Source of the DNA: Pseudopedobacter sp037968815
GTDB lineage: Bacteria; Bacteroidota; Bacteroidia; Sphingobacteriales; Sphingobacteriaceae
Direction of reading: 5' to 3'
DNA length: 64,000 bases
NCBI GenBank assembly: GCA_037968815.1
Contig: JBBKWF010000002.1
Coordinates: 248,001 to 312,000, forward strand
Below the pieces are notes generated by a model that was not told where the DNA came from, did no database searches, and was given only the letters and a program-made list of their open reading frames with translations. Positions 9,991 to 17,243 of this stretch are shown one piece after another. How positions within the stretch are numbered: the first letter of the stretch is position 1; every line of letters begins with the position of its first letter. The position numbers and the translations under genes are program-made.

Positions 9991-10653
9991 TTATTTTTTT
10001 ATTGATTTTATCAAAGCCAATACCTCTTTGGTATCTTTAGCTAATTGCTCGTAACTAGCGTTTTCCATAACATCCTTACTAATTAACTTGCTTCCCATTC
10101 CTACGGCGCAAACACCAGCCTTAAACCAGCTTGAAATATTAGCTTCGCTTAAATCAACACCACCTGTTGGCATAAATAATTGGCCTCTAAATAAATCTTT
10201 GATAGAAGAGATGAAATCTTGACCTAGAATATTAGCCGGGAAAATTTTAATTAAACCAGCATTATGTTTTTGCGCCAATGCAATCTCAGTAGGAGTCATA
10301 CAGCCAGGAATCCATAAAATACCAGCTTTATTAATTAACTCAGCAACTTCAGGAACTACAATAGGGCAAACAATAAAGTCAGCACCAGCATCAATAAAAT
10401 CTTGTGCTTCTGTAGGTGTTTTAATAGTTCCAATACCTAGCTTAAGCTCAGGCATTGTTGTTTTAGCAACTTCTTTTAGTTTTTTGAAATTAGAAAGAGC
10501 TTCTTTCCCTCGGTTGGTATATTCAATCACTCTTACACCAGCATCATACACGGTTTGTGTAATGTCGATACTTTTTTGTTCATCAGCATGAAAAAATAAA
10601 GGGAGCATACCTTGGTCGGTAATTGCTTTTAAAAGCATAGATTTTGTATCCAT
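9991..10653 (-). CDS. eda: KDPG (2-keto-3-deoxy-6-phosphogluconate) aldolase
   Basis: This class I aldolase splits KDPG into pyruvate and glyceraldehyde-3-phosphate in the cytoplasm. The 220-residue length is normal. Active-site residues are recognisable: E44 and R48 in VIEYTNRG and the Schiff-base lysine K136 in GLIKIFPAN. The GIGTIKT strand and the phosphate-binding PTGGV loop are also present. It is the first gene of a two-gene operon with the transporter downstream. It is divergent from KDG kinase, which makes its substrate, so the intergenic region probably coordinates both. A related activity on 4-hydroxy-2-oxoglutarate is common in the family. Confidence 0.93.
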   Translation of the reverse strand: MDTKSMLLKAITDQGMLPLFFHADEQKSIDITQTVYDAGVRVIEYTNRGKEALSNFKKLKEVAKTTMPELKLGIGTIKTPTEAQDFIDAGADFIVCPIVVPEVAELINKAGILWIPGCMTPTEIALAQKHNAGLIKIFPANILGQDFISSIKDLFRGQLFMPTGGVDLSEANISSWFKAGVCAVGMGSKLISKDVMENASYEQLAKDTKEVLALIKSIKK

Positions 10654-10748
10654 TTTTTTGAAATTATTAAATTAGGTTTTTTGTTAAAGAGATAACTAAT
10701 GTAGATATTAAAAGATAATTTGCATTACAGTTGTATGGATTAATCTAC

Positions 10749-10760
10749 GCAATCGTTACC
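10749..10760. promoter_or_regulatory. Possible LacI-family operator between eda and kdgK
   Basis: The 12-mer GCAATCGTTACC resembles the centre-CG LacI-family pattern GNAANCGNTTNC with one mismatch. It lies in the 222-base divergent region where control of both uronate operons would be expected. No LacI regulator is encoded in the window, so this is only suggestive. Confidence 0.3.
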
Positions 10761-10804
10761 GATGATTTCCAAATAAAAAGTCTTTTAATAGAGAGGTTTA
10801 GATG

Positions 10805-10812
10805 TACTTTTG
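10805..10812 (+). promoter_or_regulatory. Promoter -7 box for kdgK
   Basis: TACTTTTG fits TAnnTTTG and lies 63 bases before the kdgK ATG. A clear -33 TTTG is not present at the usual distance. Confidence 0.45.
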
Positions 10813-10875
10813 AGTTCTTTAAATTGAATTTAAGAATAAATAAACCAATTTTATTTTACTAAAAATTAGCAAACG

Positions 10876-11901
10876 ATGTCAAAAAAAGTCGTAACCCTTG
10901 GAGAGATAATGATGCGATTATCAACTCCAGATTTCAAAAGATTTGTACAGAGTGATTCATTCGATGTTACTTACGGAGGTGGCGAAGCTAACGTAGCTGC
11001 GGCAATTTGTAACTACGGTTTAAATGGAACATTTGTATCTAAAGTGCCTGATACCGCAATAGGTCAAGCAGCAATTAACCACTTACGTAGATACGGCGTT
11101 GACACAAAGTTTGTTACCAGAGGTGGTAAAAGATTAGGGATTTATTTCTTAGAAACTGGTGCTTCTATGAGAGCATCACAAGTAGTTTATGATAGAGCAG
11201 ATGCTTCTATTTCTGAAACTGATGCTTCTGAGTTTGATTGGGATGCAATTTTTGAAGGTGCTGATTGGTTCCATACAACAGGAATTACTCCAGCATTAAG
11301 CGATAGAGCAGCGGCTTTAACTTTGGAGGCTTTAAAAGCGGCTAAAGATAGAGGTGTTACTACTAGTATCGACTTAAACTACCGTAAGAAATTATGGAGT
11401 AAAGAAAAAGCTCAAAAAGTAATGACAGAACTTTGCCATTATGTTGATGTTTGTATTGGTAATGAAGAAGATGCAGAAACTAGCTTAGGCTTTGTAAGTG
11501 CAGGTACTGATGTTACTAAAGGCGAACTTAACTTAGATGGTTTTAAAGATGTTTGTAAGCAAATGAAAGCGAAATTTAATTTCAAATACATTGCTTCAAC
11601 TTTAAGAGAAAGCTATAGCGCATCTGATAACGGATGGTCTGCTTTAGTTTACGATGGTAACGATTTTCACCATACAAAAGAATATAAAGTACGTATTGTT
11701 GACCGTGTTGGTAGTGGCGATTCATTTGCAAGTGGTTTCATTTTTGGCTTAGTAAGCGGAAAATCAATGAAAGATGCTGCAGAATTTGGTGTTGCTGCTT
11801 CAGCTTTAAAACATACAATTCCAGGAGATTTAAACCATGCTACACGTTCAGAAGTTGAAGGTTTAGTTGGTGGCGATGGATCTGGTAGAGTACAAAGATA
11901 A
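10876..11901 (+). CDS. kdgK: 2-keto-3-deoxygluconate kinase (PfkB family)
   Basis: It phosphorylates KDG to KDPG, the substrate of the divergently encoded aldolase. The 341-residue protein has the ribokinase fold landmarks: an early YGGGEANVA substrate motif near residues 33-41 and the C-terminal anion-hole signature VDRVGSGDSFASGF with catalytic D282. It resembles KdgK rather than fructokinase in its N-terminal GEIMMRLSTPDFKRFVQ stretch. With the aldolase and transporter it forms the lower part of a uronate pathway; isomerase and reductase steps are not in this window. The assignment rests on motifs and context together. Confidence 0.9.
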   Translation: MSKKVVTLGEIMMRLSTPDFKRFVQSDSFDVTYGGGEANVAAAICNYGLNGTFVSKVPDTAIGQAAINHLRRYGVDTKFVTRGGKRLGIYFLETGASMRASQVVYDRADASISETDASEFDWDAIFEGADWFHTTGITPALSDRAAALTLEALKAAKDRGVTTSIDLNYRKKLWSKEKAQKVMTELCHYVDVCIGNEEDAETSLGFVSAGTDVTKGELNLDGFKDVCKQMKAKFNFKYIASTLRESYSASDNGWSALVYDGNDFHHTKEYKVRIVDRVGSGDSFASGFIFGLVSGKSMKDAAEFGVAASALKHTIPGDLNHATRSEVEGLVGGDGSGRVQR

Positions 11902-11904
11902 TTG

Positions 11905-11953
11905 AGTCGGAAGTCCGGAGACCGCAGTTAGATTTCGGACAGCGGACTTTCAA
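11905..11953. repeat. Degenerate 7-bp-period repeat after kdgK
   Basis: Right after the stop codon the sequence reads in heptads AGTCGGA, AGTCCGG, AGACCGC, AGTTAGA, then TTTCGGA, CAGCGGA, CTTTCAA. The first block is roughly complementary to the second. It belongs to the same class as the heptad elements at 30514, 43889, 49251, 62037 and 62838. Confidence 0.6.
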
Positions 11954-12044
11954 CTTAAAGCGTATATAGGCGTTTAACACACTATCCTTTTACACGGCAC
12001 AGGCCTTAAGCATAGGCCGGTACCGACACTACTATCGTTACGCA

Positions 12045-12082
12045 AAAAAGTCCATGGTCAATATTTGATTCATGGACTTTTT
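12045..12082 (+). terminator. Intrinsic terminator after kdgK
   Basis: Perfect 12-base arms (12045-12056 and 12071-12082) around a 14-base loop, with the distal arm ending in five Ts. It closes the kdgK transcript, so the next gene probably has its own promoter. Confidence 0.75.
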
Positions 12083-12220
12083 AAATAGAAAGCCTGTTTT
12101 ATTTGTACCTTAACCGAAGTAATAAGTAGAATTTGCCACAATAAAAGAGTTAATGGCTAAATGAACTATTTACCAAATCCCTAACAAACCAACAAACTAA
12201 TAACCTAACAACACCTAAAC

Positions 12221-12670
12221 ATGATTATAGATACTTTAGCAAACGCAGATAAATACACCGGTATACATCCATTATTTGCACAAGCATTTGAATACATTAA
12301 GGCAACAGATTTAGCTACTATTGAAGTGGGTAAATATGAAATTGCTGATGGCTTAAAAGCCATTGTTTCCGATAAAGCTGGTATGACGGCTGAAGAATCA
12401 GAAGCAAAATTTGAGTGCCACAACCAAAATATTGATATTCAAGTTTGTATCCGTGGAACAGAACATATCGGTTGGAAAACCAGAAATGAATGTAAAGAGC
12501 AAAAAGCGGAATACAATCCAGAAAAAGACGTTTTATTTTTTAACGACAAGCCAACTATGCACTTCACTTTAAACGACAATGAGTTTGTGATTTTCTTCCC
12601 AGAAGATGTTCACGCACCAATGATTGCTGATGGAGAAGTAAAGAAAATGGTTATTAAAGTGCGTAAGTAA
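12221..12670 (+). CDS. YhcH/YjgK/YiaL family protein (DUF386)
   Basis: This 149-residue cytoplasmic protein belongs to the cupin-like YhcH/YjgK/YiaL family (DUF386), which includes EbgC and the sialic-acid anomerase NanQ. Family landmarks are visible: ECHNQNIDIQVCIRG near residues 66-80 supplies metal-binding His and Gln/Asp side chains, and FFPEDVHAPMI near 126-136 supplies a further His. Family members are often found with sugar-acid catabolic genes and are thought to act on sugar anomers. That fits the neighbouring KDG kinase, but the actual substrate is unknown. A terminator separates it from kdgK and another follows it, so it is probably transcribed alone. Confidence 0.85.
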   Translation: MIIDTLANADKYTGIHPLFAQAFEYIKATDLATIEVGKYEIADGLKAIVSDKAGMTAEESEAKFECHNQNIDIQVCIRGTEHIGWKTRNECKEQKAEYNPEKDVLFFNDKPTMHFTLNDNEFVIFFPEDVHAPMIADGEVKKMVIKVRK

Positions 12671-12691
12671 GAACCGCTCAGTTAAGCAAAA

Positions 12692-12725
12692 AAAAAGCCA
12701 TTGAACCTGAGTTCAATGGCTTTTT
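12692..12725. terminator. Bidirectional terminator between convergent genes
   Basis: Perfect 15-base arms (12692-12706 and 12711-12725) with a CTGA loop, flanked by A-runs on one side and T-runs on the other. It serves the DUF386 gene on the plus strand and the outer-membrane protein gene on the minus strand. Confidence 0.9.
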
Positions 12726-12740
12726 AATAGGTTTTATTTT

Positions 12741-13424
12741 CTAAAACGTATAACCTAAGCTAATACCGGCATAATATGGGAGAAAAATATCTTGGTTAAA
12801 AAACGGAGTAAAACCGCCTCTAAAAGAAAAACCGCTTTTTACCGGTTGTAAACGGTACATAAAAGCCATTGTTCCAAGCACTGTGCTACCACCATTTCCA
12901 AAAAAACTATCATCATTTAACCCTAAACTAGCGTAAGTAGCCCCAAGTCCAATTTCAAAAAAGTTTTTACCGTCACCAAGCAAATAATTCAATGATACCG
13001 GAACGGTTACAAAAGAATCTCCATCGCCACCAATAGCACCAATACCTATACGTCCACCTATTCCATCTCTTCGATTACCAAACCTAGTGTCGTAATTTGC
13101 GGTAAAAACCAAACCTTGTGCGCCAAGTTCTACATAAATGTTTTGTGCTCTTTTGGTTGCTGTATTATCCATTACTGACTGCGTAACTTCAAAACTTTCC
13201 GTAGTCCCGTTTTCGTAAATAATTTTAGCTACTTGATTTTTTACAATAGTGTAAATTGGACCATTTAGGTTGGTAAAAACCTTGTACTTAATTTCTGTAG
13301 AACCAACCTCTGTTACTTTTGCTTCTAAAACTTCACCATTATTTTTGTAAATTTTGTCTTGCGCTTTTAACCCTAATGTGCTAATCAACATTAAGATAGC
13401 TGTAATTTGTAATAGTTTTTTCAT
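12741..13424 (-). CDS. Outer-membrane beta-barrel protein with N-terminal periplasmic domain
   Basis: I start it at the ATG at 13424, which gives a standard signal peptide MKKLLQITAILMLISTLGLKAQ. An in-frame ATG 30 bases upstream would add a polar tail. After the signal comes a small domain (DKIYKNNGEVLEAKVTEVGSTEIKYKVF and a following strand to IIYENGT) often seen at the start of Bacteroidota exported proteins. The rest is rich in glycine and alternating hydrophobic residues and ends with LGYTF, the aromatic ending of a beta-barrel. Length is 227 residues. A specific function cannot be assigned. Confidence 0.75.
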   Translation of the reverse strand: MKKLLQITAILMLISTLGLKAQDKIYKNNGEVLEAKVTEVGSTEIKYKVFTNLNGPIYTIVKNQVAKIIYENGTTESFEVTQSVMDNTATKRAQNIYVELGAQGLVFTANYDTRFGNRRDGIGGRIGIGAIGGDGDSFVTVPVSLNYLLGDGKNFFEIGLGATYASLGLNDDSFFGNGGSTVLGTMAFMYRLQPVKSGFSFRGGFTPFFNQDIFLPYYAGISLGYTF

Positions 13425-13482
13425 GTTTGCGGTGTGTTTAGTTTGATTGCCCAATTTTAAGGATTTTAATTGAATAAAATAT

Positions 13483-13490
13483 CAAACGTA
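13483..13490 (-). promoter_or_regulatory. Promoter -7 box for the outer-membrane protein gene
   Basis: On the minus strand TACGTTTG matches TAnnTTTG, about 59 bases upstream of the chosen ATG at 13424. This position supports the shorter start. Confidence 0.45.
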
Positions 13491-13512
13491 GTTTTGACAA
13501 GAAATAAAAAAA

Positions 13513-13536
13513 GGGACTACCTGAAAAGATAATCCC
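13513..13536 (-). terminator. Intrinsic terminator of glgA-glgC
   Basis: On the minus strand GGGATTATC pairs with GGTAGTCCC (two G-U wobbles) around a six-base loop, followed by a run of seven Ts. It sits 27 bases after the glgC stop. Confidence 0.75.
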
Positions 13537-13563
13537 TCAATATATAATACTAAGTTTTAAGGA

Positions 13564-14832
13564 TTAGCCTATTACAGTTCCGTCTGGTATTATAGCACTT
13601 TTTTTAATCACTATAATTCCTTCTTTTATGGTATGTGTTGGGCAATCCGAGTCAGGCAAGTGCTGACCACCTTTTATGGTTACATTATTACCTATGTAAC
13701 AGTTTTTATCTAAAATTGCAGTATCTATATTGCAGTTTTCACCAATACCGGTTAAAGGTCTGTGGCTTATTTCTTGACCGTTAATTTCTTCTATGGTTTG
13801 GTAATAATCGCATCCCATAATATAACAATTGCTAATTTTCGTTCCTTTGCCAATTCTACTTCTTATGCCTACTACAGAACGCTTAATGTCTTCTGCGTTA
13901 ATAATGCAACCATCAGCAATTACAACACTCTCTAATCTTGTTCCTCCAATTTTACTAGGAGGTAACATTCTTGCTCTTGAATATATCGACTGTTTTGCAA
14001 ATAAATTAAATTCTGGTACATCATCCGTTAAACCTAAATTAGCTTCAAAAAATGAATCGATGTTACCAATATCTGTCCAATAACCTTCGTACTGATAGCT
14101 GATGATTTTATTTACTCCAACTGCATCTGGTATAATCTGCTTACCAAAATCATGACGGTTACCTTCTAACATTTTAATTAAAACATCTTTGTTAAACAGG
14201 TAAATACCCATTGAAGCTAAGTAATTACGACCTACGGCTTCCATTTCTGGGCCTACCTCAGACTCCCAACCGATGATTTTTTCTGAATTTGGTTTTTCTA
14301 TGAAAGAAGTGATGCTTAAATTTTCGTCAGCTTTTAAAATACCGAAACTTGTGCCGTCTTTTGCGTTAACAGGAATGGTGGCAATGGTAATCTCAGCACC
14401 CTTATCAATATGATTTTTAATCATATCACTAAAGTCCATTTGGTACAATTGATCTCCGGATAATATTAATATGTACTCAAATTCATTTTGTTTAATGTGG
14501 TGTAGGCTTTGCCGTACAGCATCAGCAGTACCTTGATACCATCCTTCATTACCTGGAGTTTGTTCTGCCGCAAGGATATCAACAAATGCATTGGTAAAAA
14601 AACTAAAGTTATAGGTATTCTTGATGTGCTTATTTAACGACGCAGAATTAAACTGCGTAAGCACATACATTCTTCTTAAGCCGGAGTTTAAGCAGTTTGA
14701 AATAGGAATATCAACTAAGCGATATTTGCCTGCAATTGGAACTGCTGGCTTAGAACGGGTTGCGGTTAAAGGGGACAATCTGGAGCCCTGGCCGCCACCA
14801 AGAATGATAGAGATAACTTTAGAATCGTACAT
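13564..14832 (-). CDS. glgC: Glucose-1-phosphate adenylyltransferase (ADP-glucose pyrophosphorylase)
   Basis: It makes ADP-glucose from glucose-1-phosphate and ATP, the committed step of bacterial glycogen synthesis. The N-terminal nucleotidyltransferase signature GGGQGSRLSPLTATRSKPAVP is at residues 12-32, followed by RLVDIPISNCLNSG. The sugar-binding FIEKPNSEKI and the GNIDSF segment are present. The last 130 residues form a left-handed beta-helix with recurring IGxxxxI-type turns. The length of 422 matches the family. It starts 5 bases after glgA ends, so the two form an operon read glgA then glgC, and a terminator follows. Confidence 0.95.
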   Translation of the reverse strand: MYDSKVISIILGGGQGSRLSPLTATRSKPAVPIAGKYRLVDIPISNCLNSGLRRMYVLTQFNSASLNKHIKNTYNFSFFTNAFVDILAAEQTPGNEGWYQGTADAVRQSLHHIKQNEFEYILILSGDQLYQMDFSDMIKNHIDKGAEITIATIPVNAKDGTSFGILKADENLSITSFIEKPNSEKIIGWESEVGPEMEAVGRNYLASMGIYLFNKDVLIKMLEGNRHDFGKQIIPDAVGVNKIISYQYEGYWTDIGNIDSFFEANLGLTDDVPEFNLFAKQSIYSRARMLPPSKIGGTRLESVVIADGCIINAEDIKRSVVGIRSRIGKGTKISNCYIMGCDYYQTIEEINGQEISHRPLTGIGENCNIDTAILDKNCYIGNNVTIKGGQHLPDSDCPTHTIKEGIIVIKKSAIIPDGTVIG

Positions 14833-14837
14833 ATTAT

Positions 14838-16250
14838 TTAATTTAAGCTTTTATATAGTTCGTAATAATCTTTGGCAGATTTACTCCACGAAAAATCTAA
14901 ATCCATCATTTTTTTCCGGATTTGGTTTAAGTTTTTTGTTTCATGGTATAATTGAATTGCTCTGTCAATGGCGTGTACCATTTCCATAATATCTAAGTTA
15001 TCAAATCTAATACCATAACCGTTTGAAGTGTTGATATCTATAACGGTATCTTTTAAGCCACCGGTAGACCTTACAATTGGAATAGTACCGTATCGTAATG
15101 AATATAATTGGTTTAGTCCGCAAGGTTCAACCCTTGACGGCATTAAGATGAAATCTGCACTACCATAAATTTGGTGTGATAAGGTTTCATCATACCCAAT
15201 ATAGCAATTATAATTTTTTAAATAAGCTTGGATTTCTTTTAAGCCGGCTTCAATGTTTTTTTCTCCAGAGCCTAAAATCAAGAAGTTGACTTCGCACTGG
15301 TGACGTAAAAAAACCTCTTTAATTAACTCTACTAATTTATCAGCACCTTTTTCTATTACTAAACGGCCAATAAATGTAAATAGCGGTTTGGTTGGGTCAA
15401 GGTTAAAAGTTTTACATATTTCTTGTTTGTTAAGCTCTTTACCCTCTTTAACGGTAGTGCGTTGGTAATTGTGAGTTAGCATTGGGTCTGTTTTTGGGTT
15501 CCAAACATCCACATCAATACCGTTCAATATACCTTGCCCCTTTTGTGGTTCTAGTTCAAACAAAAACTCTAAACCGTTGGAGTTATTGGTTAACTCTTCT
15601 AAATAACTTGGGGAAACGGTGGTGTATTTCCAGCAACATTTAATGGCTGCCGCTAATGGGTTTATGCAGTTGTCCCACTCTAACATTCCGCCATGTATGG
15701 CGTCAACTTCTGGCAGGTAATGGAATTTCTCCCATCCCATCCAACCCTGATATTGGCCATTATGTATGGTGAAAACAGTTGGCGTGTTTACCAAGCTGTT
15801 GTATCTATTAGAGTATCTAATTAAGAAAGGAACTAAACCAGTATGGTGATCATGACAATGGAAAACATCTACTTCTTTTTTTGAACCAATTATCCAGTCT
15901 AAAACAGCCAGTTGAAACGCAACAAACTGTTCGGTTTCATCTGGGTACGAGTAAATTTCTGGACGGTCTAGTAAATCAGGTATTTTGATGAGGTATAATT
16001 CGAAACCCAAAGTATTGTCTGTTTCTTTGAGCACCTGAAAATCAAAACTTCGGTAACCCAGTTTCGAGCTACTTTGATAAACAACTTCAAGGTTATGGGT
16101 TTGAGTAAATTTCCTGTCGTAAAAAGGCATTACCACCATCGCATTTAAGCCTAATTCAACTTGGTATTTTGGCAAAGCTCCCACCACATCGCCTAAACCG
16201 CCGGCTTTAGCTACAGGATAGCACTCTGCACTTAAATGTAAAATATTCAT
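14838..16250 (-). CDS. glgA: Glycogen synthase (ADP-glucose dependent, GT5)
   Basis: It extends alpha-1,4-glucan chains using ADP-glucose from GlgC. I start it at 16250 because MNILHLSAECYPVAKAGGLGDVVGALPKY is the usual N-terminus; an in-frame ATG 48 bases upstream adds an atypical basic tail. The KxGG ADP-glucose-binding motif lies at residues 14-17. The C-terminal half has FIGRLVIEKGADKLVE, the catalytic PSRVEPCGLNQLYSLRYGTIPIVRSTGGL region and the GT-B fold layout. The length of 470 residues is normal. It is the first gene of the glgA-glgC pair. Confidence 0.95.
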   Translation of the reverse strand: MNILHLSAECYPVAKAGGLGDVVGALPKYQVELGLNAMVVMPFYDRKFTQTHNLEVVYQSSSKLGYRSFDFQVLKETDNTLGFELYLIKIPDLLDRPEIYSYPDETEQFVAFQLAVLDWIIGSKKEVDVFHCHDHHTGLVPFLIRYSNRYNSLVNTPTVFTIHNGQYQGWMGWEKFHYLPEVDAIHGGMLEWDNCINPLAAAIKCCWKYTTVSPSYLEELTNNSNGLEFLFELEPQKGQGILNGIDVDVWNPKTDPMLTHNYQRTTVKEGKELNKQEICKTFNLDPTKPLFTFIGRLVIEKGADKLVELIKEVFLRHQCEVNFLILGSGEKNIEAGLKEIQAYLKNYNCYIGYDETLSHQIYGSADFILMPSRVEPCGLNQLYSLRYGTIPIVRSTGGLKDTVIDINTSNGYGIRFDNLDIMEMVHAIDRAIQLYHETKNLNQIRKKMMDLDFSWSKSAKDYYELYKSLN

Positions 16251-16596
16251 GATTATTTTTGTGTCCTTTAAATTAGTATTTCTTTTTATGAAATTCAATG
16301 CTGATAAGAAATAAAGTTTATTTGAGGTAAAAATTATAAACTTTTTAAAGGAGATAGGTGTTTAATGCAATTTTTTGAAAGGATTGAGATATGGGATTTC
16401 TCTTTTTTATATTTTCCGACGAAATAGGACTTGAATGGTGTGGTGTGTGTTTTTTTAATGGTGGTTTTTTAAGATCGTTGGGAGAACAAAGTTTAAAAAT
16501 CGAGAAGTTTTAAACTGTTTTTTATTTTTCTGATAGTATCATTTGATACTATCATCTAAGGCTTTTTGAAGTTTTAGCATTGCGACATCGTTCGGA
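16251..16596. other. 346-bp gap between fic and glgA
   Basis: No gene is supported. It should contain the glgA promoter region (minus strand) and the 3' end of the fic transcript. The standout is the palindrome at 16531-16554. I saw no TAnnTTTG box on the minus strand near the glgA start. Confidence 0.5.
16531..16554. repeat. 24-bp palindrome (11-base perfect arms, 2-base centre) downstream of fic
   Basis: TGATAGTATCA (16531-16541) and TGATACTATCA (16544-16554) are exact reverse complements separated by TT. A two-base loop is too short for a good RNA hairpin, and the minus strand continues into A-rich rather than T-rich sequence, so it looks like a dimer-binding DNA site rather than a terminator. 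It lies 43 bases beyond the fic stop. Confidence 0.65.
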
Positions 16597-17154
16597 TTAT
16601 TCGTTGTCGCTCTCCTTTTGATATCCTTCATAATAATAGGACTGCTCGATACCTTTGAAAATGATTTCTCGGTTATTGATGTCTTCACTTAGGTTAGCAG
16701 AAAGTAGCGTTCTTAGTTCCAAATCATTAATGGGGCTTCTTTCCATAGCCTGTAAATAAAGTGTTTTATCAACAAACTGCCAATTGACTACGTTCTTTAG
16801 GTTTGCTTTCAAAATCATATCTAACCAGATGCGCATCGTTCTTCCGTTACCTTCCATAAAAGGATGAGCGATATTCATTTCCACATATTTGGCAATAATC
16901 TCTTCGAAATTTTGCTCTGGCATTTCTTCAATTTTTGCCAGTATTTCTTTTAAATATAAAGCTGTAGCGAATCTGAAACCTCCCTTTGAGATGTTTTTTG
17001 TGCGGATTTTTCCGGCAAAATTGTATAATCCTACAAACAAGTAAGTATGAATTTGTTGCAAAGCTTTGGTTGTACCGATTTCTATTGTATCGATATCACC
17101 AGACTCGAATAATCGGTAAGCGTTTTCTAAACTTATTTTATCTATGTTTTTCAT
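16597..17154 (-). CDS. Fic-domain protein AMPylase, class III (C-terminal self-inhibitory helix)
   Basis: Fic enzymes transfer AMP (or other nucleotides) to target proteins. The catalytic motif HPFMEGNGRTMR is intact at residues 97-108 with catalytic H97. The preceding flap TKNISKGGFRFA near 52-63 would dock targets. Near the C-terminus, residues 172-177 read SYYYEG, matching the inhibitory pattern (S/T)xxxE(G/N) of class III Fic proteins such as the Neisseria meningitidis enzyme; E176 would block ATP gamma-phosphate. The 185-residue single-domain size also fits that group. It follows the GHKL-nuclease gene on the same strand after an 89-base gap. No separate FicA-type antitoxin is seen, consistent with self-inhibition. 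The target is unknown; gyrase/topoisomerase IV is known for relatives. Confidence 0.88.
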   Translation of the reverse strand: MKNIDKISLENAYRLFESGDIDTIEIGTTKALQQIHTYLFVGLYNFAGKIRTKNISKGGFRFATALYLKEILAKIEEMPEQNFEEIIAKYVEMNIAHPFMEGNGRTMRIWLDMILKANLKNVVNWQFVDKTLYLQAMERSPINDLELRTLLSANLSEDINNREIIFKGIEQSYYYEGYQKESDNE

Positions 17155-17243
17155 CTAGGAATTGTAATACGTAAATGCATTAAATCTTTTATTCTTTACA
17201 TGCTGTTTTTTATAATCAAGACAATAATTTTGTTTTAGATATA

